NCBI RefSeq assembly: GCF_003020115.1
Contig: NZ_PYFX01000009.1
Span: 62,001-126,000 of the forward strand
Source: Bradyrhizobium sp. MOS002
GTDB taxonomy: Bacteria; Pseudomonadota; Alphaproteobacteria; Rhizobiales; Xanthobacteraceae
DNA: 64,000 nt
Direction: 5' to 3'
This document shows positions 41,705 through 50,010 of the stretch, in pieces. The notes under the pieces were generated by a model. The model was not told where the DNA came from. It did not search any database and saw only the letters and a list, made by a program, of their open reading frames with translations. The position numbers and the translations under genes were made by a program. How positions within the stretch are numbered: the stretch's first letter is position 1; every line of letters begins with the position of its first letter.

Positions 41705-42634
41705 GTGCCGATGCTCTCCTTCCTGTTCCGCCGCCTCCTGCAGACCATTCCGACCGTGCTCGCCGTGGTGGCTCTGGTGTTCGTGCTGTTCAGCGTCGTT
41801 CCCGGCAGCATCGTTTCGTCCATGAGCGACGATGCCGATCCGCAGGTCGAGCTGCGCATGAAGAAGCAGCTCGGGCTCGACGATCCCGTCTATGTCCGCT
41901 TCGGCACCTACATCGCCAAGCTTGCGACCGGTGATTTCGGCACGTCGTTCCGGACGCGCGAACCTGTGACATTCATGATCGCCAAGCGGATCTGGCCGAC
42001 GCTCCAGCTCATCTTCACCGCCATGGCGTTTTCTGTCGTGATCGGTGTTCCCCTTGGTTTCATCGCCGCGCTGAAGCCGGGGGGCATCGTCGACACGCTG
42101 GCCATGGTCGTGGCGGTATCAGGACTTTCGATCGCCAAATTCTGGCTCGGACTGGTGCTGATGTACTTGTTTGCGTTGAAGCTCGGCTGGCTGCCGAGTT
42201 TCGGCTATGGCGACGGCGGACTGAAATATTTGATCCTTCCGGCCGTGACGCTCGGCGTCTCGCCGATGGCGTTGTTCGCCCGGACGACACGCGCTGCCGT
42301 CCTCGAGATCATGACCGCGGATTTCGTCCGCACTGCCCGCTCCAAGGGCATGAGCGAGACCCGAGTCGTGAAGTGGCATGTGATGCGCAACGCGCTCGTC
42401 ATCATTCTCACCACCGTCGGCCTGCAGTTCGGCGCGCTGATGGGGCAGGCGGTCGTGGTCGAGAAGCTGTATTCCTGGCCTGGCATCGGCTCGCTGCTGG
42501 TCGACAGCGTTCTGCAGCGCGACATTCCGGCCGTCCAGGGCTCCATTCTCGTCGTGGTGCTGTCCTTTCTCGCCATCAATCTGCTGATCGACGTGCTCTA
42601 CGGCGTGATCGATCCCAGGATCAGATACGCATGA
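41705..42634 (+). CDS. ABC transporter permease (DppB type)
   Basis: A 309-residue inner-membrane permease with six helices. The cytoplasmic EAA-like loop that contacts the ATPase is VRTARSKGMSETRVVKWHVM followed by RNALVIILTTVG. VVEKLYSWPGIGSLLVDSVLQRD is typical of DppB/OppB. The frame starts at GTG 41705 with GAGAGGAAAA before it; the ATG at 41711 is an equally good start. Its stop overlaps the next ATG. Confidence 0.93.
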   Translation: MPMLSFLFRRLLQTIPTVLAVVALVFVLFSVVPGSIVSSMSDDADPQVELRMKKQLGLDDPVYVRFGTYIAKLATGDFGTSFRTREPVTFMIAKRIWPTLQLIFTAMAFSVVIGVPLGFIAALKPGGIVDTLAMVVAVSGLSIAKFWLGLVLMYLFALKLGWLPSFGYGDGGLKYLILPAVTLGVSPMALFARTTRAAVLEIMTADFVRTARSKGMSETRVVKWHVMRNALVIILTTVGLQFGALMGQAVVVEKLYSWPGIGSLLVDSVLQRDIPAVQGSILVVVLSFLAINLLIDVLYGVIDPRIRYA

Positions 42635-43452
42635 AGCTCCGCGCCAATCTCATCATCGGTGGCGCGCTGTTCGCGCTTGCGATCCTGGTCGGCCTGCTCG
42701 CGCCCTGGCTGGCGCATACCGATCCCGTCCTGGACGCCAATCTGCTCAACGCGGAAGAGCCTCCGAGCTGGACCTGGTGGTTCGGCACCGACGACCAGGG
42801 CCGCGACATCTATTCCCGCGTCGTCTATGGCGCGCGCGTTTCGCTGACGGTCGGCATCGTCTCGCAGCTCATCAACAGCGTCATCGGCGTGGCGCTGGGC
42901 CTGAGCGCCGGCTATTGGGGCGGCTGGTGGGACGATGTCGTCAACGGCCTGACCAATCTCATGCTCGCGATCCCATCGCTGATCTTCGCGCTGGCCATCA
43001 TGGCGGTGCTGGGACCCGGCCTGACCAGCCTGCTGATCGCACTCGGCTTGACCAACTGGTCCTTCACGTGCCGGATCGCCCGGGCCTCGGCGCTGTCGCT
43101 GAGGAGCCAGGGCTATGTGCAGGCCGCGACCGTGCTCGGTTACGGCGATCTACGGATCATGATCACGCAGTTGCTGCCGAACATGCTGGGGCCGATCGTC
43201 GTCATCGGCACGCTCGGCATGGGCAGCGCGGTGCTGTCGGAAGCCGCATTGTCGTTCCTCGGCCTCGGCGTCCGCCCGCCGTTTCCGAGCTGGGGCAGCA
43301 TGCTGTCGGATGCCCGCGACCAGATCACGACGGCGCCGTGGCTCTCGGTGTTTCCCGGCCTTGCGATCTTCCTGACGGTGCTCGGCCTCAATCTGCTCGG
43401 CGACGGCCTGCGCGACATCCTCGATCCGCAATCGCGGAGCCGGCGGACATGA
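42631..43452 (+). CDS. ABC transporter permease (DppC type)
   Basis: A 273-residue permease with six helices. FGTDDQGRDIYSRVVYGARV near the N-terminus is the DppC/OppC hallmark, and the EAA loop is QGYVQAATVLGYGDLRIMIT with QLLPNMLGPIVVIG. EAALSFLGLGVRPPFPSWGS is typical of the C-terminal part. The ATG overlaps the DppB-type stop (ATGA), and the gene overlaps the next ATPase gene by 4 nt. Confidence 0.93.
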   Translation: MKLRANLIIGGALFALAILVGLLAPWLAHTDPVLDANLLNAEEPPSWTWWFGTDDQGRDIYSRVVYGARVSLTVGIVSQLINSVIGVALGLSAGYWGGWWDDVVNGLTNLMLAIPSLIFALAIMAVLGPGLTSLLIALGLTNWSFTCRIARASALSLRSQGYVQAATVLGYGDLRIMITQLLPNMLGPIVVIGTLGMGSAVLSEAALSFLGLGVRPPFPSWGSMLSDARDQITTAPWLSVFPGLAIFLTVLGLNLLGDGLRDILDPQSRSRRT

Positions 43453-44429
43453 CCGGCGCGCCGCTGATCGAAGTCGAGGATCTGCGTATCGATCTCGACG
43501 ATGGGTCGCGGCGCGTTGCGGCGGCCGAGGGCATTTCATTCCGCATCGATCGCGGCGAGACGTTCGGTCTGGTCGGCGAATCCGGCTGTGGCAAGAGCAT
43601 CACCGCGCTCGCCTTGATCGGCCTGTTGCGGCAGCCGTTGTCGATCGGCGGCGGCACCATCCGGTTTGAGGGGCGGGAGATCCAGCACCTTTCCGCGGCC
43701 AAGCAGCGCCAGCTGCGCGGCAATCGCATCGCCATGATCTTCCAGGAGCCGATGACGGCGCTGAACCCGGTTTCGCCGGTGGGCCGGCAGATCGCCGAGA
43801 TGTTCGTGCTGCACAAGGGCAAGAGCTGGCGAGAGGCCGACAAGCTCGCGGTCGAGGCGCTGGCGAGCGTCCGCGTGCCCGCGCCGGAACGACGCGTGAA
43901 GGATTACCCGCACCAGCTGTCCGGTGGCATGCGCCAGCGCGTGATGATCGCCATCGCGCTCGCCTGCGGTCCGGATCTCCTGATCGCCGACGAGCCGACC
44001 ACGGCACTCGACGTCACCGTGCAAGCCGAAATCATCGAGCTGATGCGGAATTTGTGCGCCGAGCGGGGAACCGCGATCCTGATGATCAGCCACGATCTCG
44101 GGCTGGTCGCCAATGTCTGTCGCCGCGTGGCCGTGATGTATGCCGGCCGCATCGTCGAGGAGCGTGGCTCGGCCGATATTTTTCGGGCGCCCTCGCATCC
44201 CTATACGCGAGGCCTGGTCGCCTCGCTGCCGCGGCTCGGTAGTCGCGCTGCGCTTGGCCGCACCCGGCTGACGGAGATCGCGGGTGTCGTCCCGGCCATC
44301 ACGAATTTCCCCGGCGGCTGCCGGTTCAATCCGCGTTGCGGCCAGGCGACCGATATTTGCCGGACAGTCGCGCCGGGAGCGGATTTGCTGGAGGCCGGCG
44401 GTCTGGTCAGGTGTCACCACCATGCATGA
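43449..44429 (+). CDS. ABC transporter ATP-binding protein (DppD type)
   Basis: A 326-residue ATPase. Walker A is GESGCGKSITALAL, the Q loop is MIFQEPMTALNPV, the signature is HQLSGGMRQRVMIA, Walker B is LLIADEPTTALD, and the switch His is in MISHDLGLV. The C-terminal extension with Cys residues (CRFNPRCGQATDICR) is the oligopeptide-type tail that can bind an Fe-S cluster. It overlaps the genes on both sides, as expected in a tight operon. Confidence 0.94.
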   Translation: MTGAPLIEVEDLRIDLDDGSRRVAAAEGISFRIDRGETFGLVGESGCGKSITALALIGLLRQPLSIGGGTIRFEGREIQHLSAAKQRQLRGNRIAMIFQEPMTALNPVSPVGRQIAEMFVLHKGKSWREADKLAVEALASVRVPAPERRVKDYPHQLSGGMRQRVMIAIALACGPDLLIADEPTTALDVTVQAEIIELMRNLCAERGTAILMISHDLGLVANVCRRVAVMYAGRIVEERGSADIFRAPSHPYTRGLVASLPRLGSRAALGRTRLTEIAGVVPAITNFPGGCRFNPRCGQATDICRTVAPGADLLEAGGLVRCHHHA

Positions 44430-45474
44430 GCCGCAAGAGAGGTTGGTTGAGACGCGACCGGACGACGATGTCATTCTCAGCGTGAGGGATCTCGCGGTCC
44501 ATTTTCCGCTCGGCGGCGGCCTGCTGGGGCGCGGCCGTCGGCTGCTCCGTGCCGTCGATGGGGTCGATCTCACCCTGAAGCGCGGCGAATGCCTCGGCCT
44601 CGTCGGCGAGTCCGGATCCGGCAAGTCCACCGTCGCATTGTCGATCCTGGGTCTCTTGACGCCGACGCGCGGCCGCATCGTGCTGGACGGACAGGTCGTG
44701 ACGAACAGGCCATCCGGCGATCGCAAGGCGCTGGCCCGCATCGTGCAGATCGTGTTTCAGGATCCCTACGCCTCGCTCAATCCACGCCAGACCGTTCGCC
44801 GCACGCTGGAAGATCCCCTGCGTGTGCATGGCGTCACGGCCAAGAGCGAGATCGAGGACCGCGTCGCGGCGATGCTGCGGCATGTGGGCCTGCGGCCGGA
44901 GCAAGCCGACCGCTACCCGCATGAATTCTCCGGCGGCCAGCGCCAGCGCATCGGTATCGCGCGCGCGCTGATCCTCAATCCCAGGATCGTCATCTGCGAC
45001 GAGCCGGTCTCGGCGCTCGATGTCTCGATCCGCGCCCAGATCATCAATCTGCTGCTGGAATTGAAGGAAACCCTCGGTCTCTCCTACATCATGATCAGCC
45101 ACGATCTCGGCGTCGTCGAGCACATGAGCGACAAGGTCGCCGTGATGTATCTCGGCCGCATCGTCGAGAACGGCCACTGGCGCGAGATCTTCGAACGGCC
45201 GGCACACCCGTACACGCAAGCCCTGATCGCCGCCATCCCCGATCCCCTGCGCCATGCACCGCTGGCAACGACAGGCGGCGATCTTCCCAACCCGCTCAAT
45301 CCGCCGAACGGATGCGCCTTCAGTCCGCGGTGTCGGTATGCGGAGGCGGTGTGTCGGAGCGAGCCGGGGCCGGCGCTGGAGGCGCGGGTGGACGGGCATT
45401 CGGTGAGGTGTTGGCGAAGCGAGGAGATTGCGGGGCAGGCGGCGTTGGCCTTGCCTGAGGGCCAGCCGCTTTAG
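44422..45474 (+). CDS. ABC transporter ATP-binding protein (DppF type)
   Basis: A 350-residue ATPase, partner of the preceding one. Walker A is GESGSGKSTVALSI, the Q loop is IVFQDPYASLNPRQ, the signature is HEFSGGQRQRIGIARAL, Walker B is IVICDEPVSALDVS, and the switch His is in MISHDLGVV. The C-terminal Cys motif (CAFSPRCRYAEAVC) matches oligopeptide-type ATPases. The ATG at 44422 overlaps the previous gene by 8 nt; the longer open frame upstream is a shadow. Last gene of the operon, convergent with a serine hydrolase gene. Confidence 0.94.
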   Translation: MHEPQERLVETRPDDDVILSVRDLAVHFPLGGGLLGRGRRLLRAVDGVDLTLKRGECLGLVGESGSGKSTVALSILGLLTPTRGRIVLDGQVVTNRPSGDRKALARIVQIVFQDPYASLNPRQTVRRTLEDPLRVHGVTAKSEIEDRVAAMLRHVGLRPEQADRYPHEFSGGQRQRIGIARALILNPRIVICDEPVSALDVSIRAQIINLLLELKETLGLSYIMISHDLGVVEHMSDKVAVMYLGRIVENGHWREIFERPAHPYTQALIAAIPDPLRHAPLATTGGDLPNPLNPPNGCAFSPRCRYAEAVCRSEPGPALEARVDGHSVRCWRSEEIAGQAALALPEGQPL

Positions 45475-45489
45475 GGTGGAAGGCGAGGT

Positions 45490-46617
45490 TCACTTCAGTC
45501 CAGCCAACACGACGTCACGGACCACCCGGATGGGCGGCATCCATTGCCTCTCATCGGCGTAATTTCCGCAGGTGATGGCCACCACGATATCGAGGTCGGG
45601 CATCGCGAACAACCGCTGACCACCGTAACCGAAGCCGCCGATCCAATGCGTGATGGGCCGGTTCGGCGGATGGCCGTACTGGAAGTTGCCGCTGTACCAA
45701 AAGTAGCCGTATTGACGCTGCTCGTCGCACGGGACGTAGGGCTGGAACGATTTCGCGAGCCATTCCGACGAAACGATCTGGCGTCCATCCCACTGGCCAC
45801 GGTTGAGGACCAATTGCCCAACGCGCGCGAGGTCGCGCGGCGTCATGCGCAGGCCGGATGCGGGCGCGGGTTGGCCGTTGAATCCTTTGGACCATTCGGT
45901 CGGACCAACCCCGATGGGATCGAACAGTCGTGTGCGCGCAAAGTCGGGTAGCGACTGGCCGACGCCTTTTACCAGCAAATTGCCGATAAGCTCGGTTCCA
46001 GCCGCGCCATAGATCCAGCGTGCTCCGGGATCGGAAATGAACGGTCGGCTGAAGATGTAGCGCAAACGATCGGGCGCGCGCTCCATCTGGATTTCGCTGT
46101 TATTGGAGTCCTGGTATGGAATGTCCTCGTTCCAGTCGAACCCCAGGGTCATGGTGAGCGCGTGCGCGACGGTCAGACGCTTGAGGCGGTCATCGGTTGC
46201 GACATCGGCATAGTCGGGAAATTGCGCGATCAGCGGTTGATCCGGCGCAGGCACCTTTCCGAGATCGAGCGCGATTCCGTAAAGCAGCCCTAGAACGCTC
46301 TTCGTGACAGAGCGCAGGTCGTGCAGGGTGTCAGGACCGAAGGCGACGCGGCCGAGAGGAGCGCCCCAGGCTTCGTCCTCACCGGCGAAATAGCGTTCGA
46401 GCACGATCTTACCTGTCCGCGTGACGAAGACACCATGCAGACCCCATGCACGATTATCGGCAATCAGTTTGTCGAGCCGCGCATCAAGATCCGGCACAAA
46501 GCCTGCCTCGGATGGCGTCATCGATTGCCAGTCGAACGGAGCCGAGACAAGCGGACCTGCGCTCATGAGAAGCGCCCCTCCACCCATAAGCAGGGCCCGC
46601 CGATCAATTGCGGTCAT
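45490..46617 (-). CDS. Serine hydrolase (beta-lactamase class C/EstB-like family)
   Basis: A 375-residue enzyme with a signal peptide (RRALLMGGGALLMSAGPLVS, possibly Tat because of the RR), so it is likely periplasmic. The catalytic SxxK is DLRSVTKSVLGLL, the second motif Tyr is in RWIYGAAGTELIG, and the third motif is HWIGGFGYGG near the C-terminus. It resembles EstB-type esterases and penicillin-binding-like hydrolases more than true beta-lactamases. The ATG at 46617 follows CGGAGAC; a longer frame upstream is not gene-like. The substrate is unknown. Confidence 0.9.
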   Translation of the reverse strand: MTAIDRRALLMGGGALLMSAGPLVSAPFDWQSMTPSEAGFVPDLDARLDKLIADNRAWGLHGVFVTRTGKIVLERYFAGEDEAWGAPLGRVAFGPDTLHDLRSVTKSVLGLLYGIALDLGKVPAPDQPLIAQFPDYADVATDDRLKRLTVAHALTMTLGFDWNEDIPYQDSNNSEIQMERAPDRLRYIFSRPFISDPGARWIYGAAGTELIGNLLVKGVGQSLPDFARTRLFDPIGVGPTEWSKGFNGQPAPASGLRMTPRDLARVGQLVLNRGQWDGRQIVSSEWLAKSFQPYVPCDEQRQYGYFWYSGNFQYGHPPNRPITHWIGGFGYGGQRLFAMPDLDIVVAITCGNYADERQWMPPIRVVRDVVLAGLK

Positions 46618-46703
46618 GCGAATGTCTCCGATATGAGAAGTCTTGCGCTCAGCGTGAGCAAAACGCTCACCGGATGCGCCATCGGTCTCTGTGAAATTCT
46701 GCC

Positions 46704-46727
46704 CCTGTTTTATCCGGCAAGTCAAAC
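46704..46727. repeat. 24-bp dispersed repeat (CCTGTTTT type), copy 1
   Basis: CCTGTTTT, then ATCCGGCA, then AGTCAAAC. It matches 48838-48861 at 20 of 24 positions, and similarity seems to continue weakly on the 3' side. Confidence 0.5.
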
Positions 46728-46747
46728 CTGGCCGCTTCGATCTCGCG

Positions 46748-47374
46748 TCAACTTCCGCTGACCCCGACCAGACGAGGGCGACGATTTGCGAGCGCCTTCT
46801 CGGCCGGCAGCGCACGCAGCCAGTCGCGAAAGCCGGCGACCTCCGGACAATCCGCGGTGCCTTCAGGCGCAACCAGCCAATCACCCAAACCCGATCCCTC
46901 ATCGAGCCGGTCGCAGCGATAGCCCGGATGGTGGCCGAGGCCGCGGGCGATCAGCAGGTCGACCTTGCCCTCGACCAATTCGTGCAGGCCGGCCGGATGC
47001 AGCACCCGCAAGCCGATCTCCGCATGCGTGCTGCGAAACGCCGCCAGATCGAGGCGGCGGAGGTCGAAGCTGCAATGGACTCCCAATTGCAGCAGCACCA
47101 CACCTGCCGGTCTCAATTGCGAGGTCGCCTCCGCAATGTGCCGAAAGCCTTCGGAGACCCCGGGCAGATAGGCCTGACCGGCGACGGTGAGAATGAGCTG
47201 CTTATGCAGCCGATCGAACAGCTGCACGCCGAGGCGCGCCTCCAGCGCCTTCACCTGCTGCCCCACGGCGGCGGGGGTCACGTGCAGCTCGTGTGCGGCC
47301 AGCTTGAAACTGAGATGCCGGGCGGCGGCCTCGAAGGCGCGGAGCGCGTTGAGTGGGGGAAGGGCGTAGGTCAT
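46748..47374 (-). CDS. LysR-family regulator with internal deletion
   Basis: A 208-residue protein from the ATG at 47374. Residues 1-65 are a normal GcvA-type winged helix (LPPLNALRAFEAAARHLSFK, HVTPAAVGQQVKALEARLGV). Residues 90-155 are the first part of the effector domain (VDLLIARGLGHHPGYRCDRL). The sequence then jumps straight to what is normally the far C-terminus (APEGTADCPEVAGFRDWLRA). About 80-90 residues that make up the second effector subdomain are missing, in frame; LysR proteins normally have about 300 residues. It may still bind DNA but probably cannot bind an effector normally. It is divergent from the RidA gene. Confidence 0.82.
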   Translation of the reverse strand: MTYALPPLNALRAFEAAARHLSFKLAAHELHVTPAAVGQQVKALEARLGVQLFDRLHKQLILTVAGQAYLPGVSEGFRHIAEATSQLRPAGVVLLQLGVHCSFDLRRLDLAAFRSTHAEIGLRVLHPAGLHELVEGKVDLLIARGLGHHPGYRCDRLDEGSGLGDWLVAPEGTADCPEVAGFRDWLRALPAEKALANRRPRLVGVSGS

Positions 47375-47503
47375 CGGGGTCCATTTTGACACTGATGGGC
47401 TGTGGCCTTGCAATAGATTTTCTTGCGCTGAGCCGCAGCAATGATGCTTTGCGAAGCGGTGGTGGCGCCGGCTACGGTCGAATCCGCAATCCGGAGAAGC
47501 CCT

Positions 47504-47896
47504 ATGCCCCCAGCTCACATCGTCAGCCACAATCCCGCAACGGTCCACGCGCCCGCTGGCGGCTACAGCATGGGGCTTGAACTGACGCGGCATCGCCGCC
47601 TGTTGTTCATCAGCGGCCAGGTGCCTGAGACGACCGACGGCGCCGTCCCTGACGGTTTTGAGGCGCAGTGCGCGCAGGCCTGGCGCAATGTGATCGAGGT
47701 GCTCGCCGCCGCCGGCCTTGGCGTCGCGCATCTGGTCAAGGTCACCACGTTCCTGACCGACCGCAATCAACTCGTGACCAACCGCTCTATTCGTCGCGCG
47801 ATGCTGGGCGAACACCAGCCCGCGCTGACGGTCGTGATCGTCGAGACCGTCGACAGCAAATGGCTGCTGGAGATCGAGGCGATCGCCGCCGAATGA
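47504..47896 (+). CDS. RidA family protein
   Basis: A 130-residue enamine/imine deaminase-like protein. The core pattern is LLFISGQVPETTDGAVPDGF, then CAQAWRNVIEVLAAAGLGVA, then VVIVETVDSKWLLEIEAIAA. The conserved substrate-binding Arg of canonical RidA (in the PxRxxxxVxxLP region) is replaced by VTNRSIRRAMLGEHQPALTV, so this belongs to a divergent subfamily and the deaminase role is less certain. The ATG at 47504 follows GGAGAAG. It precedes the next gene by 42 nt on the same strand and faces the deleted LysR gene. Confidence 0.88.
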   Translation: MPPAHIVSHNPATVHAPAGGYSMGLELTRHRRLLFISGQVPETTDGAVPDGFEAQCAQAWRNVIEVLAAAGLGVAHLVKVTTFLTDRNQLVTNRSIRRAMLGEHQPALTVVIVETVDSKWLLEIEAIAAE

Positions 47897-47938
47897 AACC
47901 AGCCGACATTGCAATGAACCAATCATATCAGGTGTCCC

Positions 47939-48643
47939 ATGGCTGAAATCATCCACCCGTTTTACGAAGCGCATCGCGGTGCAATGGAAGCCGCCATGCA
48001 CGAGCGGCTCGACCTGGCCGAAGCGATGTTGCGCGAGCGCGCGCAGCTTTCCGGGATCGACGGGATCAGGCAGGAAGTGATGGACGAATTCGAAATCGTG
48101 CTCACCCAGATGCCCTATGTTGGCGGCGCGGCGAGCCGCATGAGCGATTTCTTCATGCGTCTGATGGGCTTCACGGCCATCAGCCGCGTGCTGCGACGCC
48201 ACGGCGTGCCGCTTCCCGTGATCGGCGAGATCGAGCAGGAAACCTACAAGGCGCAATTGCTCACAATATCGGAAGCGGAGCGTCTCGCCTCGGGGCGTCA
48301 ATTCATGTCGCCGGAGAACCAGGCTTTGCTGCGAGAGCAAGCGGCCAAGAGCATGAGTGACAGCCATCAGAAGCAGTTTCCGGAGGATTTCGCCTACGAT
48401 TTCGTCGAGCCTGATACGGACGACAAGTTCGAGTTCGGGATCAACTACAAGGCCTGCGGCTTCTGCAAGCTCGCGGCGCGCCACGGCGACAAGGACATTC
48501 TGCCGAACATCTGCGGGCTCGATTTCGTCGCCTACGCAGCGCGAGGCATCCGCCTGGAGAGGACGCAGACGTTAGCGGGCGGTGCGAGCCACTGCAATTT
48601 CCGGTTCTCGCGGCTTGCGCCGGATGCAAAGGCGGAGAGCTAG
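47939..48643 (+). CDS. Putative L-2-amino-thiazoline-4-carboxylic acid hydrolase family protein
   Basis: A 234-residue soluble protein. The C-terminal half has the Cys/His pattern FGINYKACGFCKLAARHGDK, NICGLDFVAYAARG and TLAGGASHCNFRFSRL, which I recognise as that of the ATC hydrolase family. Those enzymes open 2-amino-thiazoline-4-carboxylate toward N-carbamoyl-cysteine and cysteine. The N-terminal half is helical. It is downstream of the RidA gene and probably co-transcribed. The reaction is inferred from the family; the real substrate may differ. Confidence 0.75.
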   Translation: MAEIIHPFYEAHRGAMEAAMHERLDLAEAMLRERAQLSGIDGIRQEVMDEFEIVLTQMPYVGGAASRMSDFFMRLMGFTAISRVLRRHGVPLPVIGEIEQETYKAQLLTISEAERLASGRQFMSPENQALLREQAAKSMSDSHQKQFPEDFAYDFVEPDTDDKFEFGINYKACGFCKLAARHGDKDILPNICGLDFVAYAARGIRLERTQTLAGGASHCNFRFSRLAPDAKAES

Positions 48644-48700
48644 GCCGTCCTCTCATGCTCTGCGATTGAGGGTGAGGCTGGATTGCCCCTGCTGTCACCT

Positions 48701-48780
48701 CGTCATTGCGAGCGCAGCGAAGCAATCCAGAATCTTTCCGCGGCGGCAGTCTGGATTGCTTCGCTGCGCTCGCAATGACG
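48701..48780. repeat. 80-bp dispersed inverted repeat (CGTCATTGCGAG type), copy 2
   Basis: A long inverted repeat whose ends, CGTCATTGCGAGCGCAGCGA and the complement at 48761-48780, match almost perfectly, with AAGCAATCCAGA/TCTGGATTGCTT inside. It shares its left half with the copy at 38741-38826. It lies between the ATC-hydrolase gene and the convergent ABC permease gene. Confidence 0.88.
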
Positions 48781-48837
48781 GAGGTTGGGGCGCTGTCCGG
48801 AGCCGATCCACGCACACCGCCATGATGACATCCTGCT

Positions 48838-48861
48838 CCTGTTTTGCCCGACGAGTCAAAC
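48838..48861. repeat. 24-bp dispersed repeat (CCTGTTTT type), copy 2
   Basis: CCTGTTTT, then GCCCGACG, then AGTCAAAC. Four differences from the copy at 46704-46727. It is part of the 326-bp gene-free stretch 48644-48969, which is made mostly of repeat elements. Confidence 0.5.
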
Positions 48862-48923
48862 GTCGCTGCGGTCGCGCTCGCTCAATTTCGGATTTTGTAA
48901 GTCGTTGAATTCCCTCACAGTGT

Positions 48924-48949
48924 CTACTGTGCATGGGGTTGTTTTCGCG
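48924..48949. repeat. 26-bp dispersed repeat, copy 1
   Basis: CTACTGTGCATGGGGTTG followed by TTTTCGCG. An exact reverse-complement copy lies at 62546-62571, directly after lolD. This copy lies 20 bases past the stop of the convergent ABC permease gene. Confidence 0.85.
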
Positions 48950-48969
48950 CTTTTTGTTTTGAGGGGCGG

Positions 48970-49998
48970 CTACTCCACCGCCTTTTCCCTCAGCCGCTGT
49001 GCATAGACGTTGATGACCAGCGCAGCCAGCAGGATCAGGCCGCGGATCAGGATCTTCAGGAAGCTGTCGATGTTGACGTGGTCGAGGCCATTGTTGAGAA
49101 CACCGAGCACGAAGAGCCCGACGATGGTGTTGCCGATACCGCCGCGGCCACCGAACAGGCTGGTGCCGCCGACCACGACGGCAGCGATGGAGTCGAGCAG
49201 ATAGGTATCGAACTCGTTCTGCTGCGCGCTGCCGAAGTGGGCTACTCCCAGCATGCCGCCGATACCGGAGCACACCGCGGAGATCACCATGACGGCGCCG
49301 AGGATGAGCTTGACGTTGAGGCCGGAATATTCGGCCGCCTCGCGATTGCCCCCGACCATGTAGACGTAGCGGCCAAAGCGCGTGTAGGTCAGCACCAGAT
49401 GTCCCAAGAGCAGCATGATCGCGGCGACGATGACGATCCATGGGATGCCGCCGATCGATCCGGAGCCGAGCGTAGTGATCACGCCGGGCACCTTGTAGGC
49501 GATCTGGCCGCGCACCAGCAGCGCCGAGATGCCGGCCGCGATCTGCATCATCGCCAGGGTCATGATGAAGGAGGGGATGCCGATCATTGTCAGGCCCAGC
49601 GCATTGACGAGGCCTAGAAACGCGCAAAGCAAAATGGCCAGCAGGATCGCCGCGGCGCCGGGCAAGGGAATGTTGGGAATGTTGACGTAGGATTCCTGGA
49701 GCGTGAAGTAGGCGACCGCGATGCCCGTGACGTTGGCGATGCTGGCGATCGAGAGGTCGATCTCCGCGCAGAGGATCACGAAGGTGAGGCCGACGGCGAT
49801 GATGCCCGTGACCGACACCTGGGTCAGGATGTTGCCGAGATTGTCCAGCGTCGCGAAGGAGGGGCTGGCCAGCGCAAAGAAGCCAGACAGGAAGATCAGC
49901 GTCAGGAACGGGGCAATGTTGCGCATCTGCGAGCGCAGGAACGGCGCAAGCCCTCGCGCCCGCTGCCCCGCCGCCAAAGCCGTCTCACTGCTCGCCAT
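48970..49998 (-). CDS. ABC transporter permease (ribose/RbsC type)
   Basis: A 342-residue inner-membrane permease with 8-10 helices. Family signatures include GLTFVILCAEIDLSIASIAN, FIMTLAMMQIAAGISALLVR, YMVGGNREAAEYSGLNVKLI and IAAVVVGGTSLFGGRGGIGN. It is the last gene of a minus-strand operon (binding protein, ATPase, permease) and lies 12 nt after the ATPase. The sugar or other solute transported is unknown. Confidence 0.94.
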   Translation of the reverse strand: MASSETALAAGQRARGLAPFLRSQMRNIAPFLTLIFLSGFFALASPSFATLDNLGNILTQVSVTGIIAVGLTFVILCAEIDLSIASIANVTGIAVAYFTLQESYVNIPNIPLPGAAAILLAILLCAFLGLVNALGLTMIGIPSFIMTLAMMQIAAGISALLVRGQIAYKVPGVITTLGSGSIGGIPWIVIVAAIMLLLGHLVLTYTRFGRYVYMVGGNREAAEYSGLNVKLILGAVMVISAVCSGIGGMLGVAHFGSAQQNEFDTYLLDSIAAVVVGGTSLFGGRGGIGNTIVGLFVLGVLNNGLDHVNIDSFLKILIRGLILLAALVINVYAQRLREKAVE

Positions 49999-50010
49999 GG
50001 TGCTTCTCCG

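Noticed and set aside
47375..48484. Upstream extension of the LysR frame, antisense to RidA and the ATC-hydrolase gene
   Set aside because: The LysR family start lies at 47374 and the extension has no similarity to any domain; it overlaps two real genes.
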